Shown here: piece after piece, positions 1-6,758 of the stretch
How the letters are laid out: each line of letters starts with the position of its first letter
Numbering within the stretch: position 1 is the first letter of the stretch
From: Chloroflexia bacterium
GTDB taxonomy: Bacteria > Chloroflexota > Chloroflexia > Thermomicrobiales > JALYUS01
DNA: 9,034 bases
Assembly: GCA_025924435.1 (NCBI GenBank)
Contig: JAICIL010000184.1
Span: 1-9,034 of the forward strand
Reading direction: 5' to 3'
Position numbers and translations under genes: made by a program
Notes under the pieces: generated by a model
Databases searched by the model: none
Seen by the model: only the letters and a program-made list of their open reading frames with translations
Told to the model about the DNA's origin: nothing

Positions 1-1
1 G

Positions 2-3000
2 ACGGTGATCGACCGGGCGGCGCACACGGCGACGGCGACGGTGGACCACTTCAGCGCCTTCCAGTTGAGCGACGGCTCCTCCCCCTCCAAGGCGTACCTC
101 CCCTCGGTCGAGGGGTGGGGGGTGGACACCTTCACCGGCGCGGCGACCTATACGATGCCGATCGCGGTGCCGGCGGGGCCGGGGGGGATCGCGCCGAGCC
201 TCGCCCTCGACTACCGCAGCGACCGCACGGACGGCGCGACCGGGGAGCGGCCGCTGCAGCAGGCGGGCTGGGCGGGCAAGGGGTGGAGCCTGGAGGCGCC
301 GGCGATCGAGCTGCGGCTGGTCAGTTACGGCATCCCCTCCTACTACACGCTCGCCCTCAATGGCCAGTCGTTCAACCTCGTGCGCGGCAGCCCGGTGAAT
401 CCCAACCCGAACGCTGGCAATCCCCTGGACTGGCAGTGGCGGTCGAGCGACGAGAACTTCCTGCGCGTCCTGCCGGTGCCGGCGACCGACGCGCCCGCCA
501 ACCGGGGCGGGTCGAGCAACGGGACCGCCTACGCCCGCTTCAAGTGGCTCGTCTTCGCCAAGGATGGCACCCGCTACGAGTTCGCCGACGATGCGTGGTG
601 GGCGTGGACGAGCTGCGGCGGCGTCGGCCCCGCCGACTATATGGAGGCGTACCGCTGGAACCTGACGCGGATCGTGGACACGCACGGCAACACGATCACC
701 TACAGCTACGCGCGCGCCAGCCAGCCGGTGAGCAACTGCAACGGCATCGCCGGCACGGTGGACACCGACATCTGGCCGACGGCGATCACCTGGGGCGCGC
801 ACGTCACGAACGGCGCGAGCGACGGCAACGACCGCTACCGGGTGGAGTTCGTCGCGTCCAACCGCTGGCTCGACACCGCCGCGGACGGCGCGCCGAACCA
901 GTTGGGCGGCGCGCCGACGCAGTCCAGGCAACTCGACGCCGTCAAGGTGGAGAGCAAGCGGGCGGGGGCGGCGGATTTCGAGCTGGTGCGGGAGTACATG
1001 CTCGTCCACACCTCCACCCTGCCGCCGACGATGGTCTCCGACCACACGATCAACACCAACCAGCCGGATCCGTCCGCGTACAAGGAGACCCTGACGAGCG
1101 TCGTGCCGGTCGCCAGCGACGGCGCGACGCAGCTCCCGCCGCTCACCTTCACCTACGGGCTGGACCGGGGCACGGACATCTTCCCGGCGGGCGCGTGGAA
1201 CCGCCTGACGCACGTGGACAACGGGCAGGGCGGGTCGGTGGATTTCGCGTACGAGGACATCGGGCAGGTGAGCGGCACGCGGCTGTTCGAGAACAACCGG
1301 CGGGTGACGCGCAGGACGGTGGCGGACGCGATCGCCGGCGCGAGCGGGACGTGGACGTATACCTACGGCGGGGTGGAACTCAACTCGCTCGGCGTCAGCG
1401 GCGGCGACCCGCTGCCGTGGCAGCAATACCCGAACTCCGCCGCGCTCTACCTGAACCTGCACTACGTCGGCCCCCAGCAGACCTTCCAGCTGGCGATCCC
1501 CGACGACACGGAGTTCCGGGGCAACGAGTGGACGATGGTGACCGCGCCGAACGGGTTGCAGACGCGCCATTGGTTCTACCAGGGCGACCTCTCCGAGGGG
1601 CCGGACGGGACGACGACGATGCCGACGGTGACGGGGACGGATCTGACCGCCTACGACAACGACCCGAGTTTCGCCATCCTGCGCAACCACGAGGCGCTGG
1701 TCGGGCGGGAGTACCGCACCGAGGTCTTCGACCCGAGCAAATCCGCGACCGTGCCGGTGCGGAAGGTCGAGCGCACCTTCACCCTCGGCATCCACGACTA
1801 CGCGCAGAATGCCCTGAGCGGGCTGTGGCACGCGCGCGCCCACGAGGACCGGGCGGTGGAGACCGTCTCCGAGGGGGCAGGACCGACGGTGAGCAAGACG
1901 ACGAAATTCACCGAGATCATCGTCGCGCCGCCGCCGAACATCCCGCCGTATCCGCCGCCCCCGCCGCCCTACGTCAGCCAGGTGACGACGGAAGAGGACG
2001 ACCCGACCGGCGCACCCTACCGGACGACGACCGTCGCCTACGCGACGAACAATGCGATCAGCGCGACCGACGGGAGCGGCAGCTACCTCGTCGAGCGCCC
2101 CGTCGAGCGCAAGCTGACCGACGCGGGCGGGGGGACCGTCGCCTGGAGCCGCGCCTTCTACGATCAGGGCGCGTTCGGCACGGTCGGGGCGAAGGGCGAG
2201 CTGACGAAGACGAGCGGCTTCAGCGACACCGCCGGGACGCAGGGCAGCGACACGGCGTACGGGTACGACGCCTACGGCAACCGCACGACCGTGACGACCT
2301 ATACCGGCGCGAACGGCACGGGGACGGCGCGGACGACGACGACCGCCTACGATCCCGATTTCCACGCCTTCCCGGTCACCGTCACGGCGCCGATCGCCAC
2401 GCTCGTCGAATCGGCGGGCTACGACGAGCGGATGGGGACGCTGACGAGCGTCACCGACCCGAACGGCAATGCGACGACGGCGGGGTACGACGTCTGGGGG
2501 CGGCCGACGAGCATCGTCAAGCCGGGGGACACCGCCGCCTTGCCGACGCTGCAGATGGTCTACTACGACTGGAACCAGCCTTTCCAGTCGTACACCGCGC
2601 AGCGCGAGACGAGCGGGCAGACGCTGCTGCACTACACCCAGCGGTTCGCGGACGGGCTGGGGCGGACGATCGAGACGAAGCGGGAGAGCGTGCAGGGCAG
2701 CGCGAACATCGTGGCCGACACCGTCTACGACGGCGAGGGGAACGCGATCAAGGCCTCCCAACCCCGCGTCGTCCCGGTGCAGCCGTCGCCGAACGACTTC
2801 TTCCTGCGCACGCCCCTCGACACCGACGCGAACGAGCGGTGGACGACCACCGCCTACGACGCGCAGGCGCGCCCGACGACGGTCACCGCGCCGGACGGGA
2901 CGACGAACCGGGCGGCCTACGCGGTGACCGCCACGGGGCGGACGACGACGGCGACCGACGCGAACGGCCACCGCACCGACCGGGCGAGCGACCTCTTCGG

Positions 3001-4204
3001 GCGGCTGGTCGGGGTGACGGAGCAGAGCGGCAACGGCGGCACCGAGGGGGCGTACACCGCGTACGCCACCACCGCCTACCAGTACAGCCCGCTCGACCTC
3101 CTCACCCGCGCCACCGACGCGCAGGGCAACGTCACCGCCCTCGCCTACGACGCCCTCGGACGCAAGACGCGGGCGAGCGACCCCGACCTGCTCACCTGGA
3201 CCTACCAGTACGACGCGGTGGGCAACCTGACGAGCCAGACCGACGCCAAACACCAGACGATCGGCTTCGGCTACGACGCCCTCGACCGGCTCGTGGCGGA
3301 GAGCGGCGGGGCGACGGCGACGTACACCTACGACGCGGGGACGAACGGCAAGGGGCGGCGCACCGGCGCGACCAACCCCGCCGCCACCCTCACCGACGCC
3401 TACGACGCGCGCGGGCGGCGGGCGAGCGAGACCCAGACGGTGGCGGGGCAGGCGGGATCGTGGACGACGAGTTGGGCGTACGACGCGGCGGACGAGGTGG
3501 CGAGCATCGTCTACCCGGCGAGCGGCGAGTTGGTGACGTACGGCTACGACGCGGCATGGCGGCAGACGAGCGCCTGCACGAACATCGGGGGGTGCTACGC
3601 CTCAGCCGCCACCTACACCGCCCTCGACCAGCCCGCCAGCGTGCAACTGGGCAACGGGGCGGGGGCGCTGCTCGCCCAGTGGAGCTACACCAGCCCGCTG
3701 CCCCGCCTGGCACACCTGCAGGTCGGCGCGTCGGTGCAGCAGCCGAGCACCGCCTTCGACCGCACGTACAGTTACGACGCGGCGGGGAACGTGACGACGA
3801 TCCACAACGGGCTGGCGCGCGAGGATCAGCGCCTGACCTACGACCACCGCGACCGCCTGACGCACGGCTGCACCGCCTCCCCGGTGCCCGGCTCCCCCTG
3901 CTCCACCGCCAACGGCGGGTACGACGAGACGGACGCCTACGACACGGTGGGCAACCTGACGAACAAGGGCGGCGTGGCCTACGCCTACCCCGCGCCTGGT
4001 GCGGCCCACCCCCACGCGCCGATCAGCGTCGGGGGAGCGACCTCCCAATACGACGCGGACGGCAACACGACGAGCGGCGGGGGGCGGCAGTACACCTGGG
4101 ACGCGCGCAACCTGCCCACCGCCATCACCACCGCGCCGAATCCGCAAGACGCTTATCGCGCGGGCGGGGGGACTTCGGGGAAGGCGTCCGGCTCGACCTG
4201 GTAG
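2..4204 (+). CDS. SpvB/TcdB-like YD-repeat (Rhs family) protein, 5' partial and 3' truncated
   Basis: Very large protein of the Rhs/insecticidal-toxin (Tc B/C) superfamily; such proteins form a secreted or surface YD-repeat shell, often with a toxic C-terminus. The frame is open to the left edge, so the GTG at 5 is probably an internal valine. Counting from it: residues about 36-75 contain a SpvB-like opening (DTFTGAATYTMPI, then PGGIAPSLALDYRSD); about 402-418 a TcdB-middle-like DNGQGGSVDFAYED; 642-656 a proline-rich hinge (PPPNIPPYPPPPPPY); and about 750-1375 many YD repeats such as YDALGRKTRASD and YDAVGNLTSQTD. Family likeness ends near N1379 (base 4141). The last 20 residues are antisense to the neighbouring AhpD-like gene. 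The usual Rhs-core ending (DPxGL-type) and any C-terminal toxin are absent, so this looks truncated by rearrangement and may be a non-functional remnant. Base composition is the richest in G+C of the window. Confidence 0.85.
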   Translation, partial: TVIDRAAHTATATVDHFSAFQLSDGSSPSKAYLPSVEGWGVDTFTGAATYTMPIAVPAGPGGIAPSLALDYRSDRTDGATGERPLQQAGWAGKGWSLEAPAIELRLVSYGIPSYYTLALNGQSFNLVRGSPVNPNPNAGNPLDWQWRSSDENFLRVLPVPATDAPANRGGSSNGTAYARFKWLVFAKDGTRYEFADDAWWAWTSCGGVGPADYMEAYRWNLTRIVDTHGNTITYSYARASQPVSNCNGIAGTVDTDIWPTAITWGAHVTNGASDGNDRYRVEFVASNRWLDTAADGAPNQLGGAPTQSRQLDAVKVESKRAGAADFELVREYMLVHTSTLPPTMVSDHTINTNQPDPSAYKETLTSVVPVASDGATQLPPLTFTYGLDRGTDIFPAGAWNRLTHVDNGQGGSVDFAYEDIGQVSGTRLFENNRRVTRRTVADAIAGASGTWTYTYGGVELNSLGVSGGDPLPWQQYPNSAALYLNLHYVGPQQTFQLAIPDDTEFRGNEWTMVTAPNGLQTRHWFYQGDLSEGPDGTTTMPTVTGTDLTAYDNDPSFAILRNHEALVGREYRTEVFDPSKSATVPVRKVERTFTLGIHDYAQNALSGLWHARAHEDRAVETVSEGAGPTVSKTTKFTEIIVAPPPNIPPYPPPPPPYVSQVTTEEDDPTGAPYRTTTVAYATNNAISATDGSGSYLVERPVERKLTDAGGGTVAWSRAFYDQGAFGTVGAKGELTKTSGFSDTAGTQGSDTAYGYDAYGNRTTVTTYTGANGTGTARTTTTAYDPDFHAFPVTVTAPIATLVESAGYDERMGTLTSVTDPNGNATTAGYDVWGRPTSIVKPGDTAALPTLQMVYYDWNQPFQSYTAQRETSGQTLLHYTQRFADGLGRTIETKRESVQGSANIVADTVYDGEGNAIKASQPRVVPVQPSPNDFFLRTPLDTDANERWTTTAYDAQARPTTVTAPDGTTNRAAYAVTATGRTTTATDANGHRTDRASDLFGRLVGVTEQSGNGGTEGAYTAYATTAYQYSPLDLLTRATDAQGNVTALAYDALGRKTRASDPDLLTWTYQYDAVGNLTSQTDAKHQTIGFGYDALDRLVAESGGATATYTYDAGTNGKGRRTGATNPAATLTDAYDARGRRASETQTVAGQAGSWTTSWAYDAADEVASIVYPASGELVTYGYDAAWRQTSACTNIGGCYASAATYTALDQPASVQLGNGAGALLAQWSYTSPLPRLAHLQVGASVQQPSTAFDRTYSYDAAGNVTTIHNGLAREDQRLTYDHRDRLTHGCTASPVPGSPCSTANGGYDETDAYDTVGNLTNKGGVAYAYPAPGAAHPHAPISVGGATSQYDADGNTTSGGGRQYTWDARNLPTAITTAPNPQDAYRAGGGTSGKASGSTW

Positions 4205-4563
4205 GCGTCCGCGAGGCGGTTCGTGCCGTTGAAGACGTCCACGACGGCGAGCAGTTCGGAGAACATCCGCGTGTCCATCCCCAGTTTGACCGCCGCGCCG
4301 GTGTGCGAGTTGATGCAGTAGCGGCAGCCATTCGTCGCGCTCACGGCGATGGCGATCAATTCTTTCGTCAGCGGGTCGAGCGCGCCCGCCGCCATCGTCT
4401 GTTTCAGTTTCTGCCACGTCGCGCTCAGGTGCTCCGGGTTGACGGCGAGCGCGCACCAGAAATTCGGCACGAACTCGATCCCCTTCGTCGCCTTGATGTC
4501 GTCGTACACCGCGCGGACGAGGCCGGTCGCCTCCTCGTCGGGGATCATGCGGACGGTGGTCAT
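4153..4563 (-). CDS. AhpD-like carboxymuconolactone decarboxylase-family protein
   Basis: 136-residue protein of the CMD/AhpD fold, probably a small thiol peroxidase-like or disulfide-reducing cytoplasmic enzyme. The visible active-site signature is E68, C80, C83 and H87 (TNGCRYCINSHT). Its spacing, with E 12 residues before the first Cys, CxxC, and His 4 after the second Cys, matches the AhpD catalytic set. The N-terminal PNFWCALAVNPEHL region is typical of the peroxidase-related subgroup. I chose the ATG at 4561-4563 because a GAAAGGA ribosome-binding site lies 10 bases upstream (4574-4580) and family likeness starts with VRMIPDEEA; an in-frame ATG further up (4620) would add 19 unconvincing residues. 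The gene is transcribed leftwards, diverges from the HtrA gene, and its 3' end overlaps the tail of the YD-repeat frame by 52 bases. The real substrate cannot be told from the sequence. Confidence 0.88.
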   Translation of the reverse strand: MTTVRMIPDEEATGLVRAVYDDIKATKGIEFVPNFWCALAVNPEHLSATWQKLKQTMAAGALDPLTKELIAIAVSATNGCRYCINSHTGAAVKLGMDTRMFSELLAVVDVFNGTNRLADAYQVEPDAFPEVPPPAR

Positions 4564-4640
4564 GGGCGTGCATTCCTTTCTTCGCGAGCGAATCATCGGC
4601 AGCGCAGCGTAGCGTATCATCTCTTTTTCAGGAATCGCTC

Positions 4641-4680
4641 AGATGCTCCTCAGGGTGGTACGCTTTACTGAGGGCAATGA
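4641..4680 (+). promoter_or_regulatory. Candidate promoter/operator for the HtrA-like gene
   Basis: The divergent intergenic region (4564-4744) contains TGGTACGCT at 4656-4664, readable as an extended -10 (TGn + TACGCT), about 80 bases before the HtrA start. It is flanked by a 6-bp inverted repeat, CCTCAG (4648-4653) and CTGAGG (4668-4673), with 14 bases between. No convincing -35 box is seen. The arrangement would suit an operator over the -10, but the evidence is weak. Confidence 0.3.
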
Positions 4681-4744
4681 TGATGTGCCCCATAGGGCCG
4701 GATCGAAGAACGAACCCTTTTTTGGCAGAGATGGAGCGACCCGG

Positions 4745-5926
4745 ATGAAGGTGAAACGCCTCGGTATCCTCGGTGGATTGCTCGCGCTCATCGCCGCGCT
4801 CGGCGCCGCGTTCAGCGCGGGCGCGCTCTTCGGCGGCGGAGGCGGCAGCGCCCTCGCCCCGCAGATTCAGCAGTTTGCGGCGGCGGCCCCCGCGACGACG
4901 AACACCGGCGCGGTCGCGCGCAACGCCCCCGCCCCGCCGAGCGGCAGCGCGCTGACGACGGAGCAGATCGTGGATCAGGTCGGCCCGGCGGTCGTCACGG
5001 TCATCAACCGGCAGAAGTATTCGGGCCGCCGGATTTCCGGCAATTCGCCCGCGACGCCCCCCGGCGGCAACACGAACCAGCCGATTGACACCGGCCTCGG
5101 CAGCGGCGTCATCTACGACAAAGCGGGCCTCATCCTCACCAACAACCACGTCGTCGAGGGCGCGACCGCGATTGACGTGGAACTGGCGGACGGCTCGCGG
5201 GTGGACGCGACGCTCGTCGGGCGCGACCCGTCGAACGATGTCGCGGTCGTCAAGATTGACCCGGCGAAGGTGCCCGCCGTCGCGGCACTCGGCGATTCGT
5301 CCGCCGTCAAGCCGGGCCAGCCCGTCGTCGCGATCGGCAGCCCCGAGGCGCTCGAGAACAGCGTCACCGAAGGGATCGTCTCCGGCGTCAACCGGCAACT
5401 CGACAACTACGTCGGCCTGATCCAGACGGACGCCGCGATCAACCACGGCAACAGCGGCGGCCCGCTGATCAACGCCTACGGCGAGGTGATCGGCCTGAAC
5501 ACGCTCGGCGTGCGGGACAACAACGCTGAGGGCCTCAACTTCGCCATCCCGATCAACAAGGCGAAGCAGGTCGCCGGGACGCTCGTCAGCAAGGGCAATG
5601 GCGCCGTCGTCTCCACCCGCGCCTACCTCGGCGTGGTGGTGGACCCGCTGAACGCCTCGAAGGCCGCGCAATACGGCACGAAACTGACCCAGGGCGCGTA
5701 CGTCGTCAAGGTCGAATCCGGCACCCCGGCGGAGAAGGCGGGCCTGAAGGCGGGCGACGTGATCACCGCCGTCAACGGCACGACCCTCGACAACAAGACC
5801 GCGCTCGGCGATGTCCTGGGCACGCTCAACGTCGGCGACAGCGCGACGCTGACGATTGACCGCACCGGCCAGGCGCAGACGCTCACCGCGACGCTCGCGG
5901 AGCGCCCGGCGCAGAGCCAACCCTGA
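4745..5926 (+). CDS. HtrA/DegP-type S1C serine protease with one PDZ domain
   Basis: 393-residue envelope protease that degrades or quality-controls misfolded proteins. Residues about 7-30 form a hydrophobic signal anchor (LGILGGLLALIAALG), followed by an Ala/Pro/Thr-rich linker (about 44-67). The trypsin-like domain (about 70-285) carries the full triad: H135 in LTNNHVVEG, D165 in SNDVAVVKID and S237 in NHGNSGGPL. A single C-terminal PDZ domain (about 292-388) starts at YLGVVVD and holds GTPAEKAGLKAGDVI. I chose the ATG at 4745 because GGAG (4733-4736) lies 8 bases upstream and the signal anchor begins immediately; the open frame reaches 34 codons further up without protein-like content. The gene stands alone between a divergent AhpD-like gene and a strong terminator. 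One PDZ rather than two makes it closer to DegS/HtrA of Gram-positive type than to two-PDZ DegP. No residue is missing, so it should be active. Confidence 0.95.
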   Translation: MKVKRLGILGGLLALIAALGAAFSAGALFGGGGGSALAPQIQQFAAAAPATTNTGAVARNAPAPPSGSALTTEQIVDQVGPAVVTVINRQKYSGRRISGNSPATPPGGNTNQPIDTGLGSGVIYDKAGLILTNNHVVEGATAIDVELADGSRVDATLVGRDPSNDVAVVKIDPAKVPAVAALGDSSAVKPGQPVVAIGSPEALENSVTEGIVSGVNRQLDNYVGLIQTDAAINHGNSGGPLINAYGEVIGLNTLGVRDNNAEGLNFAIPINKAKQVAGTLVSKGNGAVVSTRAYLGVVVDPLNASKAAQYGTKLTQGAYVVKVESGTPAEKAGLKAGDVITAVNGTTLDNKTALGDVLGTLNVGDSATLTIDRTGQAQTLTATLAERPAQSQP

Positions 5927-5963
5927 TCGCACATTCCTTCCTTCCTCCCCTTCCCCTTCCTCC

Positions 5964-5995
5964 CGGCCCGGCAGCAATGCCGGGCCGTTTCTCTT
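5964..5995 (+). terminator. Intrinsic terminator after the HtrA gene
   Basis: Perfect 10-bp stem, CGGCCCGGCA (5964-5973) against TGCCGGGCCG (5978-5987), closed by a GCAA tetraloop and followed by TTTCTCTT. It starts 37 bases after the HtrA stop codon and isolates HtrA from the MNT-HEPN pair. Confidence 0.85.
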
Positions 5996-6002
5996 CGTGC
6001 GA

Positions 6003-6011
6003 TGCTATACT
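6003..6011 (+). promoter_or_regulatory. Extended -10 promoter placing the start site at the MNT ATG
   Basis: TGCTATACT is an extended -10 element (TGn at 6003-6005, TATACT at 6006-6011). The expected transcription start, about 7 bases downstream, falls at or next to the A of the ATG at 6018. No Shine-Dalgarno sequence is visible before that ATG and no good -35 box can be found, which fits a leaderless transcript driven by an extended -10. Confidence 0.5.
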
Positions 6012-6017
6012 GGCGAC

Positions 6018-6338
6018 ATGAAGACGCTCGATACCGCCCTGCTCGAAGAAGTGACCCGCCGCCTGGTGGACGAGTTCCACCCCGAGCAGATCATCCTGTT
6101 CGGCTCCCACGCGTGGGGCACGCCAGATGACAACAGTGACGTTGATGTGGTGGTTGTCGTGCCGAATAGCGATCTTTCACCGCACCTCCGCGCCGCGCAT
6201 GCCTATCGGGCACTCCGAGGCCTGCCGATACCGGTAGAAGTGCGCGTGCGCACGCGCACTGAATTCGAGCGGTATCGCTCTGTCCCCGCCTCGCTGGAAC
6301 ATCAGATCTATGAGCAGGGAAAACGACTCTATGGATGA
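6018..6338 (+). CDS. MNT-domain nucleotidyltransferase (probable antitoxin of a MNT-HEPN pair)
   Basis: 106-residue minimal nucleotidyltransferase of the Pol-beta superfamily. In MNT-HEPN systems this partner neutralises the HEPN toxin, in studied cases by adding AMP. The core motif is LFGSHAWGTPDDNSDVDVVV: G29-S30 followed by the metal-binding pair D41 and D43. The third acidic position appears to be E74 (IPVEVRV) rather than the more usual Asp. I chose the ATG at 6018 because the family match starts there and an extended -10 lies just upstream; the open frame further up runs antisense-like through the terminator and is not protein-like. It overlaps the HEPN gene by 8 bases (ATGGATGA), the usual sign of translational coupling. 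Bases 6239-6260 inside the gene form a perfect palindrome. G+C is lower than in neighbouring genes, suggesting transfer. Confidence 0.9.
   Translation: MKTLDTALLEEVTRRLVDEFHPEQIILFGSHAWGTPDDNSDVDVVVVVPNSDLSPHLRAAHAYRALRGLPIPVEVRVRTRTEFERYRSVPASLEHQIYEQGKRLYG
6239..6260. repeat. Perfect 22-bp palindrome, alternating purine-pyrimidine, within the MNT gene
   Basis: The left half is AGTGCGCGTGC and the right half its exact reverse complement, GCACGCGCACT, with no spacer. Bases 6240-6259 alternate purine and pyrimidine without a break, the pattern that favours Z-DNA. The stretch codes for the strand after E74 (RVRTRT), so codon choice (CGC/ACG/GTG alternation) explains part of it. Confidence 0.75.
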
Positions 6339-6744
6339 GGAGAAGCGGGATCTGGTGCAGAGCTGGCTAACGAAAGCGTCCCACGACCTGGAATCCGCGG
6401 ATGCCCTGGCTCATCTCACGAGACCCCGTGTTGACACTGCGGTCTACCATTGCCAACAATGCGCCGAAAAAGCGATCAAGGGCTTCCTTGTTTTCCAAGA
6501 TGAAATCCCTCCGAAAATTCACTTGTTGGGCCCGCTCATAACGGCAGCGGCCCATTACGATCGCAGATTTGCTCTTTTCTCCGATGCTGCGGATCTCCTT
6601 ACTCCACTCGCGACCGAATATCGCTATCCCGGCTCATTGCATGAGCCAACGCAGGCGGAGTTTGACAAGGCATATCGGTATGCCGAAGAGATTTACCGCT
6701 ACATCATCTCCCTCGTACCCTCGGAAGTTCACCCCACATGGTAA
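6331..6744 (+). CDS. HEPN-domain protein (probable ribonuclease toxin of a MNT-HEPN pair)
   Basis: 137-residue all-helical HEPN protein; members act as RNases or as nucleotide-binding partners of MNT enzymes. The N-terminal helix is WLTKASHDLESADAL (12-26), the central helix YHCQQCAEKAIKGFLVF (39-55) is the family hallmark, and the catalytic-type motif is R98-YPGSL-H104 (R-x5-H, within the accepted R-x4-6-H range). It lacks the Tyr two residues after the His seen in the RX4HXY class that is AMPylated, although Y97 and Y99 lie close by. I prefer ATG 6331 because AGGGA lies about 11 bases upstream and the family match begins there; ATG 6310 would add 7 residues and overlap the MNT gene more. 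Lines within it are about 48-55 % G+C against about 67 % in flanking genes. The SDR gene starts 14 bases after its stop, with no room for a terminator. Toxicity is inferred from the family. Confidence 0.88.
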   Translation: MDEEKRDLVQSWLTKASHDLESADALAHLTRPRVDTAVYHCQQCAEKAIKGFLVFQDEIPPKIHLLGPLITAAAHYDRRFALFSDAADLLTPLATEYRYPGSLHEPTQAEFDKAYRYAEEIYRYIISLVPSEVHPTW

Positions 6745-6747
6745 CTC

Positions 6748-6753
6748 AGGAGG
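6748..6753 (+). promoter_or_regulatory. Strong ribosome-binding site fixing the SDR start
   Basis: AGGAGG, 5 bases before the ATG at 6759 and 3 bases after the HEPN stop codon. It lies inside the extension that would result from the ATG at 6738, so it argues for the shorter SDR protein. Confidence 0.8.
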
Positions 6754-6758
6754 AACCG

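Noticed and set aside
4142..4204. C-terminal toxin tip of the YD-repeat protein
   Set aside because: Only 20 residues that are antisense to the AhpD gene; too short and unlike any toxin, so treated as read-through after truncation.
3602..4573. 323-codon open frame on the minus strand
   Set aside because: Arg-rich shadow of the AhpD-like gene and of the YD-repeat gene; the AhpD frame has the CxxC/His signature and a ribosome-binding site.
115..4671. 1518-codon open frame on the plus strand overlapping the YD-repeat gene in another frame
   Set aside because: Its product is Arg/Asp/Gly-rich low-complexity sequence with no domain; it is a by-product of very high G+C lacking stop codons, while the other frame shows clear SpvB and YD motifs.
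4628..5977. 449-codon open frame antisense to the HtrA gene
   Set aside because: Composition is Arg/Asp/Val-rich without motifs and it crosses the HtrA terminator; the HtrA frame has the complete catalytic triad and PDZ domain.
6310..6330. Earlier HEPN start codon at 6310
   Set aside because: No ribosome-binding site before it and the seven added residues are outside the HEPN match; ATG 6331 has AGGGA upstream and the typical short overlap.
6738..6758. Earlier SDR start codon at 6738
   Set aside because: It would translate the AGGAGG that serves ATG 6759, and it overlaps the HEPN stop; SDR likeness begins after 6759.
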